NCBI GenBank assembly: GCA_016650355.1
Contig: JAENVX010000434.1
Span: 1 to 12,864, forward strand
DNA length: 12,864 bases
Reading direction: 5' to 3'
Source: Bacteroidia bacterium
Lineage (GTDB): Bacteria; Bacteroidota; Bacteroidia; Cytophagales; Cyclobacteriaceae
Positions 7,716 to 12,864 of the stretch are shown here, one piece after another. The notes beneath the pieces were generated by a model, which did no database searches, was not told the DNA's origin, and worked only from the letters and a program-made list of their open reading frames with translations. The first letter of the stretch is position 1. Each line of letters starts with the position of its first letter. The position numbers and the translations under genes are program-made.

Positions 7716-8687
7716 TTATTTCTTGAGACCAATTTCTTTTAAACGTTGATTAAGAAAATCACTGGCTGTAATATCGTCCCATAATTTTGGATGTTGCTCA
7801 TCTATGCAATTGGATAAGCAAGCTAGACTCATTTCGGATCGCGGATGCATAAAAAAGGGAATGGAGTACCTGGGATTATTCATTAAATGCCGTGGCGGAT
7901 TAACTACCCGATGTATAGTAGATTTTAGCCTCTTATTCGATAAGCGTTCCAGCATATCACCTACGTTCACCACCAATTGTTCGGGAAGAGCAGTGATAGC
8001 AATCCACTTTCCATCTTTGCGTAATACCTGTAGTCCATCTGCGCTTGCACCCATAAGTAATGTGATCAAATTAATATCGCCATGTTCTGCTGCACGTACA
8101 GCATCGGCAGGTACCTCATCCGGATTTTCTATTGGGAAATAATGAATTGGTCTTAATATGCTGTTTCCGTTTTTAACTTTTGCATCAAAATAGGTTTCAG
8201 GCAACTTCAGGTAGAGGGCAATAGCTTTGAGCACTTGAACCCCGGTCTTTTCCAACCTTCGATATACGTCCAATCCAACTTCTTCAAAGTCCGGAACCTC
8301 CGCAGGCCATATATTGGAAGGATACTCATTTTTGATTGGATCGTTGTCTCGCACATTCTGGCCAATATGATAGAATTCTTTTAAGTCACCGGTGTTTCTT
8401 CCTTTGGCATGCTCCTTCCCTTTTCCAATATATCCTCTTTGTCCGGCAAGTCCTGCAATTTCATATTTCTGTTTTGTAGAATCTGTGAGGGCAAAAAATT
8501 TCTTAATGGCTCCATAGAGCTTATCAGACAGGGTATCAGTAAGGTAATGGTTGCGTATGGCTACAAACCCAATATTGTTGTAGGCCGCGCCAAGATCCTG
8601 AATGAATTTATTTTTTCGAGTGGGATCGCCACTGGTGAAATCGTCAAGGTCTAAAGAAGGAATCTCATCATAAAGGATATCAGCCAT
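7716..8687 (-). CDS. Isopenicillin N synthase-like Fe(II)/2-oxoglutarate-dependent oxygenase
   Basis: This soluble non-haem iron oxygenase of the isopenicillin N synthase / plant-type 2OG dioxygenase family has 323 residues, a normal length. The DIOX_N-like half runs from about 9 to 110 (IPSLDLDDF, YNNIGFVAIRNHYL). The catalytic jelly-roll carries the Fe ligands His202 and Asp204 in AAEHGDINLITLL and His259 in STIHRVVNP, with the co-substrate-binding pair Arg273 and Ser275 in NPRYSIPFF. All three ligands and the RxS pair are present, so it should be active. ATG 8687 starts the gene. It is the first gene of a two-gene unit with the ChrA-like transporter, but the sequence does not show why an oxygenase and this transporter are coupled. 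The substrate is unknown. Confidence 0.9.
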   Translation of the reverse strand: MADILYDEIPSLDLDDFTSGDPTRKNKFIQDLGAAYNNIGFVAIRNHYLTDTLSDKLYGAIKKFFALTDSTKQKYEIAGLAGQRGYIGKGKEHAKGRNTGDLKEFYHIGQNVRDNDPIKNEYPSNIWPAEVPDFEEVGLDVYRRLEKTGVQVLKAIALYLKLPETYFDAKVKNGNSILRPIHYFPIENPDEVPADAVRAAEHGDINLITLLMGASADGLQVLRKDGKWIAITALPEQLVVNVGDMLERLSNKRLKSTIHRVVNPPRHLMNNPRYSIPFFMHPRSEMSLACLSNCIDEQHPKLWDDITASDFLNQRLKEIGLKK

Positions 8688-8726
8688 GAGAGCATATATT
8701 TAGTCTATGCAAGCTAAATATTTTTG

Positions 8727-8736
8727 GTAAATTTAC
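8727..8736. promoter_or_regulatory. Perfect 10-bp palindrome in a divergent intergenic region
   Basis: GTAAATTTAC lies 40 bases upstream of the oxygenase start, in the 211-base gap between the minus-strand oxygenase/chrA pair and the plus-strand DUF4399 gene. It could be an operator half, but short AT-rich palindromes are common by chance. Nothing else in the gap is convincing; TATCTTGC at 8863-8870 is a poor match to the -7 element. Confidence 0.2.
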
Positions 8737-8898
8737 TGGTATAGCGTATTGTGCTCGATTTCGTAATTGCTTGTATGAATTATAAGCCATAAGCCACGAA
8801 AAAGAATTGTATCAAATACCCTTTAATAGACGCCCAATAGGTAGATAAATATCGATTCTGTTTATCTTGCGTCTGCCTAATTAAAAAAACCAATAATT

Positions 8899-9360
8899 AT
8901 GAACGTAAAATATTATGCAATCGCAATCGCTTTGGCTTTAGTAGCTACCGTGTCTTGTAAGTCAGGTAAGGAATCAAGTGATGCTGAGGTTTCACAAGAA
9001 GAGACCAAGGACGCAACGGCTGATGGAGTTTTCTTTGTAAATCATTCGGATGGAGAGAATCTTGCATCTCCTATTATTATTGAAATGGGAGTAAACGGTA
9101 TGACCATTAAGCCGGCAGGTGAGGTGGTTGAAGGGACAGGACATCATCATATTATTATAGATGGGAGTTACGTTGAAAAAGATCAAACGGTGCCGATGGA
9201 CGCCACACATCTTCATTTTGGGAAGGGGCAAACTGTAGATACCCTTACACTGGCTCCTGGAAATCATACACTGACTTTACAATTTGCAAATGGCGTACAT
9301 AGTTCCTATGGTAAGGACTGGAGCAAGACGATCTCTATCTCCGTTACTCAACATGAATAG
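8899..9360 (+). CDS. DUF4399-domain lipoprotein
   Basis: The 153-residue protein has a lipoprotein-type signal peptide with hydrophobic core AIAIALALVATVS and the candidate lipid-attached cysteine at residue 20 (VSCKS). An acidic Ser/Glu linker of ~20 residues follows. The rest matches the DUF4399 pattern: VFFVNHSDGENLASP, GVNGMTIKPAG, GHHHIIIDG (a three-His run), THLHFGKGQTVDTLTL and PGNHTLTLQFANGVHSSYG. The conserved histidines make metal binding plausible, but the family has no established function. The start is clear: ATG 8899 follows an A-rich leader (TTAAAAAAACCAATAATT) with no Shine-Dalgarno, usual for Bacteroidota. It appears monocistronic, with its own terminator downstream. Confidence 0.88.
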   Translation: MNVKYYAIAIALALVATVSCKSGKESSDAEVSQEETKDATADGVFFVNHSDGENLASPIIIEMGVNGMTIKPAGEVVEGTGHHHIIIDGSYVEKDQTVPMDATHLHFGKGQTVDTLTLAPGNHTLTLQFANGVHSSYGKDWSKTISISVTQHE

Positions 9361-9390
9361 TTAATTACAAGGTTATTGAAGAAATAAAAT

Positions 9391-9418
9391 GAGTCAGGTT
9401 ATGCCTGACTTATTTTTT
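9391..9418 (+). terminator. Rho-independent terminator after the DUF4399 gene
   Basis: An 8-bp stem (GAGTCAGG 9391-9398 with CCTGACTT 9404-9411, one G-T pair) closes a 5-base loop and is followed by ATTTTTT. It lies about 30 bases after the stop codon. Its presence argues against translation starting at the ATG at 9389 for the next gene. Confidence 0.8.
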
Positions 9419-9442
9419 GGAAATGGATGTGATATTCAATTT

Positions 9443-9904
9443 ATGAAAAAATATTATTTGCTTGGTACCTTCTTTATTGCATTTATCTGCTCTTGCGTAG
9501 CACAAGAAATTACTATGTACAAGACGTTTGGTGGTGTGCGGTTTGAGCGAGACACCCTGGCGCTCAGCATTAAAATGGTAAAGGAAATCCTTCGGGAGAA
9601 TCCACTTGCATTCGAGGAATTTAATAAGGCGAGGGTAAACTATAATGTGGCTGGTATATTGGGCTTTGCAGGAGGTGTTTTGATTGGTATACCCATTGGC
9701 ACTGCCATTTTAGGTGGAAATCCGGAATGGGCATTTGCCGCTGGTGGTACAGCCCTGGTTTTAGCATCAATTCAATTCAATAGAATATTTAAGTCGCGTG
9801 CATTACATGCACTTGACATCTTCAACGAGAAAGTAGGTTCTTCAAGAATAAGACCAGAATTTTACTTTGCGGGAGCGAATGTTCGGCTTGTTATTAACTT
9901 CTAA
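9443..9904 (+). CDS. Small exported membrane-associated protein, hypothetical
   Basis: I have no named function for this protein. From ATG 9443 it has 153 residues: a classic signal peptide (MKKYYLLGTFFIAFICSC-VAQ), a polar region ending AFEEFNKARVNYNVA, two Gly/Ala-rich hydrophobic segments (ILGFAGGVLIGIPIGTAIL and FAAGGTALVLASIQF) and a short tail ending FAGANVRLVINF. The frame is open back to an ATG at 9389, but the 18 extra residues would be encoded by the upstream terminator hairpin and would bury the signal peptide, so 9443 is preferred. The layout resembles small conserved hypothetical proteins in Bacteroidota. Its TAA overlaps the TAG of the convergent cupin gene by four bases (9901-9904). 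Confidence 0.75.
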   Translation: MKKYYLLGTFFIAFICSCVAQEITMYKTFGGVRFERDTLALSIKMVKEILRENPLAFEEFNKARVNYNVAGILGFAGGVLIGIPIGTAILGGNPEWAFAAGGTALVLASIQFNRIFKSRALHALDIFNEKVGSSRIRPEFYFAGANVRLVINF

Positions 9905-10260
9905 AGTTGCACAAGATTTTTCCTGGTTAGCTCATTTTCAATGTTGCCCGTGTTTATTGTAGAAGCGGGTTCGAACAACATAATGTGTACATCCTCTTCG
10001 GCAATTGGTTTGTGTTCCACGCCTTTGGGCACAACGATGAGTTCACCGGGATGGATATCGATCGATTTGTCCCGAAATTCCATTCTTAATTTTCCTTTAA
10101 CAACATAAAATAGTTCATCTTCGTGCTCATGCTGATGCCAAATAAACTCACCCTTTAACTTTGCGAGTTTTACATGCTGACCGTTTAGCTCGCCAATGAT
10201 CCTTGGATTCCAATAATCTGTAAACAAGGATAATTTCTGATCAAGATTTATTTTTTCCAT
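9901..10260 (-). CDS. Single-domain cupin protein
   Basis: This small (~119-residue) cupin beta-barrel is probably a cytoplasmic metal-binding protein. Counting from the GTG at 10263, the first cupin motif fits the G(X)5HXH(X)4E(X)6G pattern exactly (Gly38, His43, His45, Glu50, Gly57) and the second supplies Gly73, Pro79, Gly81 and His84 in PGELIVVPKGVEHKP. All four metal ligands are therefore present. The start is ATG 10260, or the adjacent GTG 10263. It overlaps the 3' end of the ribD-like reading frame by about 20 bases on the same strand, so the two are probably translated together. The substrate is unknown; similar single-domain cupins have been linked to many functions, including sugar isomerases and dioxygenases. 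Confidence 0.88.
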   Translation of the reverse strand: MEKINLDQKLSLFTDYWNPRIIGELNGQHVKLAKLKGEFIWHQHEHEDELFYVVKGKLRMEFRDKSIDIHPGELIVVPKGVEHKPIAEEDVHIMLFEPASTINTGNIENELTRKNLVQL

Positions 10261-11137
10261 CACTGTGTTTATAAATTTTTAGTAAGTCGGAAGATATGGA
10301 CTCTTGTGATATCAATTCTCCATGCAAAAGTGGAGATGCAATTCCTTCGCCAAATGATCGGGTAGAGGTAAATGTCCGGGCTTCATCCCACAAACCAGAT
10401 TCAATGAATAATTTTAAGGTTTGAGCGCCACCTTCAACCATAATGGACTGAATTTTTTGTTTGTACAGATTCTGAACAAGTTGATTTATGAAATCATCCT
10501 CATCAAGCCTTATTAATTTAAGGTTAGGATGTTCTTCATGCTTTAGAACATTATAGCAAATTGTATTTTGTGTTTTATCGAATAAGTTAAGGTTGGAAGG
10601 CAGGCGTAAGAAACGATCAATAACAACTCTTATTGGATTTCTCCCCGACCAATCACGAACTGATAGTGTTGGATTGTCATGTGCAGCAGTCTTGGTGCCA
10701 ACCAGAACGGCATCTTCCTCACTTCGCCACTTATGCACCACCTGCCGTGATAATTCACTGCTAATCCAACGAGATTCGTAATTAGAATGAGCAATAAATC
10801 CGTCATCCGTTTGCGCCCATTTTAGAACAATGAACGGTCTTTTTTTTTCGACAAATGTGAAGAACCGTTTATTCAATTCGGCACCTTCTTTTTTCAATAC
10901 GCCTAACTTCACTTCAATGCCAGCCTCCATGAGTTTTTTTATTCCGTTTCCCGCCACTAATGGATTTGTATCGCTGTTGGCAATCACAACACATTTAATC
11001 TGGTGTCGAATCAACAAATCGGCACATGGTGGCGTTTTTCCATCATGAGAACATGGCTCCAGATTTACGTAAACAGTGCTTTTTTTTAGGACTTCTTTAT
11101 CTAATACTGAGTTAACCGCATTCGCCTCAGCATGTGA
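10241..11137 (-). other. ribD: ribD portion: pyrimidine deaminase/reductase lacking its N-terminus
   Basis: RibD performs the deamination and reduction steps of riboflavin synthesis in the cytoplasm. The deaminase half begins abruptly at the zinc-binding HAE motif (His293, with the proton-shuttling Glu295) and has the cysteine ligands in EPCSHDGKTPPC (Cys320, Cys329). The reductase domain (about 390-580) shows RPFIVLKWAQTDDGFIA, WISSELSRQVVHKW, EDAVLVGTKTAAHDNPTL, IMVEGGAQTLKLF and WDEARTF. What is missing is the ~50-residue N-terminal part with the usual PNPxVG motif and the start codon. Codon use and composition match the Bacteroidota part of the window. The gene's 3' end overlaps the cupin start. 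Confidence 0.9.
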
Positions 11138-12010
11138 GAACGACGGCTGAAATGATTTGAGAAGCGTGGTGAACCCCAGCTCGCGCAATAAATCGGTAAG
11201 CTGGTCCTGATGTGGAGGTTTCAGGTGATAGGTCGCAGGTTCGAATGCCACGGGACTATCCAGTTGAATGGTCGCCAGCCTCCGGCTAAGGCGGGCGTTC
11301 TCGGCCTGGTCGACCAACAAGGCTTTAATCCGAGGCGGCGCGACCTCCTCAACACGACGTAGGAGTTCTTCAATCGTATTGAACTGGGCGATCAGCTTCA
11401 TCGCCGTTTTCTCACCGATGCCCTTCACGCCGGGAATATTGTCCGCCGCATCGCCCATGAGCCCCATGATCTCCACGACGCGCGCCGGTTCCACACCGAA
11501 GCGTTCTACGCATTCCACTTCGCCCAGCCACTTGTCTTTCACTGGATCATAGATGCGCACGTGAGGCGTCAGAAGTTGGAACATGTCCTTGTCGCCGGTA
11601 ACGATGACGACGTCGAACCCAGCCTGCTCAGCCTGGTGCGCCAGCGTGCCGATCAAATCATCTGCCTCGTAGCCGGCTTGCCGGACGGCAGGAATGTTGA
11701 GGTCATCCACGACGCGATGGATGTAGGGAATCTGGGCGCTCATGCCTTCCGGCATCGGTGGCCGCTGCGCCTTGTAGGCCGTGAACTCCTCGTGGCGCAA
11801 TGTTGGACCCTTTTCGTCGAATGCCACAACGAGGCCGTCCGGCTTCCGTTCACGAATGATCTTCAACAATGTCGTCGTAAAACCAAGGATGGCGTTGGTC
11901 TGGAGGCCTTGGGAATTATTCAGGGCCGGCAGGGCAAAGAATGCACGATAGATATAGGCGCTCCCATCGATCAGATAGAGCGTCTTGCGGCTGGACTCGG
12001 TGCTCGGCAT
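10241..12010 (-). CDS. Chimeric open frame: Pol I 5' exonuclease domain joined to RibD
   Basis: This continuous 589-codon frame has two unrelated halves. Residues 1 to ~288 are the start of DNA polymerase I and residues ~292-589 are most of RibD. Both partners are incomplete at the same point: Pol I lacks its 3'-5' exonuclease-like and polymerase domains (about two thirds of a usual 850-950 residues), and RibD lacks its N-terminal ~50 residues. Base composition shifts from GC-rich to AT-rich at the join. I know of no such fusion in either family. The most likely explanation is a join of two genomes during assembly or amplification, so this should not be annotated as a functional bifunctional enzyme. 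A genuine recombination event cannot be excluded from sequence alone. Confidence 0.8.
   Translation of the reverse strand: MPSTESSRKTLYLIDGSAYIYRAFFALPALNNSQGLQTNAILGFTTTLLKIIRERKPDGLVVAFDEKGPTLRHEEFTAYKAQRPPMPEGMSAQIPYIHRVVDDLNIPAVRQAGYEADDLIGTLAHQAEQAGFDVVIVTGDKDMFQLLTPHVRIYDPVKDKWLGEVECVERFGVEPARVVEIMGLMGDAADNIPGVKGIGEKTAMKLIAQFNTIEELLRRVEEVAPPRIKALLVDQAENARLSRRLATIQLDSPVAFEPATYHLKPPHQDQLTDLLRELGFTTLLKSFQPSFSHAEANAVNSVLDKEVLKKSTVYVNLEPCSHDGKTPPCADLLIRHQIKCVVIANSDTNPLVAGNGIKKLMEAGIEVKLGVLKKEGAELNKRFFTFVEKKRPFIVLKWAQTDDGFIAHSNYESRWISSELSRQVVHKWRSEEDAVLVGTKTAAHDNPTLSVRDWSGRNPIRVVIDRFLRLPSNLNLFDKTQNTICYNVLKHEEHPNLKLIRLDEDDFINQLVQNLYKQKIQSIMVEGGAQTLKLFIESGLWDEARTFTSTRSFGEGIASPLLHGELISQESISSDLLKIYKHSDGKNKS
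11132..11161. other. Chimeric junction between two genomes
   Basis: Pol I similarity runs up to the codons at about 11145, and RibD similarity begins at the HAE His codon (11132-11134). G+C is 21/60 at 11041-11100, 27/60 at 11101-11160, 33/60 at 11161-11220 and 39/60 at 11281-11340 (hand counts). Gene content, composition and domain boundaries change within this stretch. No transposon end, integrase or attachment site is visible. Confidence 0.8.
11146..12010 (-). other. polA: polA 5' portion: 5'-3' exonuclease domain of DNA polymerase I
   Basis: This flap-nuclease domain removes RNA primers and displaced strands during replication and repair. Acidic metal-binding motifs are all present: YLIDGSAYIYRAFF with Asp15, VAFDEKGPTLRHEEF with Asp64, YEADDLIGTLA (Glu115, Asp117, Asp118), VTGDKDMFQLL (Asp140, Asp142) and GLMGDAADNIPGVKGIGEKTA (183-203, split here: Asp187 and Asp190, then the helix-hairpin-helix GIGEKTA). 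Similarity to Pol I continues to ELGFTTLLKSFQP (~277-289) and then stops. ATG 12010 is a sound start, 13 bases after the stop of the PGPGW-like gene, suggesting an operon. No Shine-Dalgarno is visible; a C-rich stretch precedes the ATG. The GC-rich composition differs from the left part of the window. Confidence 0.9.
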
Positions 12011-12023
12011 GGGGGATTGGGGG

Positions 12024-12455
12024 TTACGGACCGGGAGCCAATGTCAGAGGCGGTTTATCGAACTGCCGGCGCATGCCGTTAATGACACTCAGCAGGGTCG
12101 GCTGGCCGACCATTTTCGCCTCCAGCTCACGTTTTTTAGGGAAATCCATGAGGGAGATCCCGATCAGCATCGTCAGCAGGCCCTGCCCCGGCAAAAACAG
12201 CATGGCAAAACCGGCCACCAGGAATACAATCCCGACGACGTTCTTGGCGACCATCCCCAACAGACGCAGCATTGGATGATGGCCCTTCATCCAATGGCGG
12301 GGAGTACGTGTGTCGAAATAGTCGGCAGGCAAGCGGACGAGAATCCATGGGATGGCAATCAGCGAACCAATAAATCCGATGACCGAAGCCACGGTGAGGC
12401 CGATGAGCACATCGACCGGAATCCATTGCTGAACTGTTGCAAGTAAGTCATCCAT
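12024..12455 (-). CDS. Small PGPGW-like inner-membrane protein
   Basis: The product (143 residues from ATG 12455) is an inner-membrane protein with three hydrophobic segments: IGLTVASVIGFIGSLIAIPWILVRL near the N-terminus and a pair in VVGIVFLVAGFAMLF and LLTMLIGISLM, separated by LPGQGLL. The Pro-Gly-x-Gly turn followed by a short hydrophobic helix and then a basic region (FPKKRELEAKM) resembles the PGPGW family of small transmembrane proteins, here with PGQGL. The function is unknown. A GTG at 12464 also opens the frame, but AGGA ten bases before ATG 12455 favours the ATG. It is probably co-transcribed with polA. Composition places it in the GC-rich genome. Confidence 0.75.
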   Translation of the reverse strand: MDDLLATVQQWIPVDVLIGLTVASVIGFIGSLIAIPWILVRLPADYFDTRTPRHWMKGHHPMLRLLGMVAKNVVGIVFLVAGFAMLFLPGQGLLTMLIGISLMDFPKKRELEAKMVGQPTLLSVINGMRRQFDKPPLTLAPGP

Positions 12456-12578
12456 GCACCGCACATCCTAGCATGCGACCTGGGGGCACTCAAGCCAAGG
12501 GCCAAGCCTGGGAGCCTGTCCGACAGAGACCATGCTTCTGCGGCGAACGGCTAAGTCTGAAAGGCTCCGAGTCGAATG

Positions 12579-12608
12579 TTTACGGCATGTTTCTCGGCGA
12601 GCTATAAT
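12579..12608 (+). promoter_or_regulatory. Sigma70-like promoter, possibly giving a leaderless mRNA
   Basis: TATAAT at 12603-12608 is a perfect -10 hexamer, with TTTACG at 12579-12584 (four of six to TTGACA) 18 bases upstream. The ATG of the downstream gene is at 12618, so transcription from this promoter would begin only two to four bases before the start codon. Confidence 0.55.
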
Positions 12609-12617
12609 CGCGCTGCC

Positions 12618-12864
12618 ATGTCGCGTCGTTCGGCTTTCACAGTTCGGATCAGCGCCTTGCTGGGGATCGCGGTCCTGGGCACAGCACTGTTGACGATTCC
12701 TTCCTCCATTTGCGCATCGGACGATCTTCATATCGAGATAAGGAAGAAAGGTCTGGGCAAAGAAGTCGTCATCACACAGGGGGCACACGAGTGGTTTATG
12801 CTGATCGAGGTGACACCGGAGAATTCCGTCGTCTTGCGGCAGGAAAAAGAGCACGATACTTATC
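12618..12864 (+). CDS. Exported hypothetical protein, 5' portion (partial)
   Basis: The frame opens at ATG 12618 and runs off the window after 82 codons, so only the N-terminus is seen. It starts with MSRRSAFTVR, a basic n-region, followed by the hydrophobic core ISALLGIAVLGTALLTIP and a likely signal peptidase site near SSICAS (residues ~29-34). The mature part begins DDLHIEIRKKGLGKEVVITQ and includes HEWFMLIEVTPENSVVLRQ. I do not recognise the family. There is no Shine-Dalgarno before the ATG, and the promoter sits very close. The gene is divergent from the PGPGW-like gene, with ~160 bases between the starts. Confidence 0.65.
   Translation, partial: MSRRSAFTVRISALLGIAVLGTALLTIPSSICASDDLHIEIRKKGLGKEVVITQGAHEWFMLIEVTPENSVVLRQEKEHDTY

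Noticed and set aside
9389..9442. N-terminal extension (MSQVMPDLFF...) of the small exported protein.
   Set aside because: It would be encoded by the terminator of the preceding gene and would place 18 residues ahead of a textbook signal peptide.
11561..12446. Plus-strand frames of 173, 112 and 153 codons across the polA and PGPGW-like genes.
   Set aside because: They are shadow frames of GC-rich genes; the minus-strand products carry the full Pol I nuclease motifs and a membrane protein pattern.
12468..12854. A 128-codon minus-strand frame near the right edge.
   Set aside because: It is Cys/Arg-rich without domain logic and lies opposite a plus-strand gene that has a promoter and a signal peptide.

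Overview
The window appears to join two unrelated genomes. About 11.1 kb on the left (positions 1 to roughly 11,135) is AT-rich and reads as a Bacteroidota chromosome, most likely Cytophagales-like. It carries a fused E1 alpha/beta dehydrogenase gene, a YtxJ-type bacillithiol-system protein, a TonB-type energy transducer, a DUF4399 lipoprotein, a secreted Arg/Gly-rich repeat protein, A-rich leaders without Shine-Dalgarno sequences, and a TAnnTTTG-type promoter element. The last ~1.7 kb (about 11,150 to 12,864) is much richer in GC, has different codon use, and looks like a Nitrospira-type genome; that assignment is from general impression only. By hand count, 11041-11100 has 21/60 G+C and 11281-11340 has 39/60.

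Layout of the left part: the 3' portion of an oxo-acid dehydrogenase E1 gene (to 1166); a 2.7-kb secreted repeat protein of unknown function (1310-4015); ytxJ (4032-4379) convergent with an OsmC-family gene (4394-4798, minus); a predicted outer-membrane barrel protein (4934-5674); a TonB-family protein (5793-6464) ending in a strong terminator; a minus-strand pair of an Fe(II)/2-oxoglutarate-type oxygenase and a ChrA-type transporter (8687 down to 6519); a DUF4399 lipoprotein (8899-9360) with its own terminator; a small exported membrane protein (9443-9904); and a cupin gene (10260-9901, minus) that overlaps the end of a ribD-like coding region.

The right part holds the 5' portion of a DNA polymerase I gene (minus), a small PGPGW-like membrane protein gene upstream of it, and the first 82 codons of a divergent exported protein that runs off the window. 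The polA 5' exonuclease domain reads in frame into a RibD that lacks its first ~50 residues. Both genes are broken at the same point, where base composition also changes. The simplest reading is an assembly (or amplification) chimera, not a new fusion enzyme, and any 'novel exonuclease-deaminase' annotation should be distrusted until reads spanning ~11,130-11,160 are examined.

The most interesting native content is the secreted repeat protein. It has a two-module architecture (36+7-residue core, with a ~20-residue module inserted in the early units only), seven core copies, and a 111-nt perfect DNA repeat. No RNA genes, CRISPR arrays, insertion sequences or origins were seen, and no gene-free stretch exceeds 300 bases.
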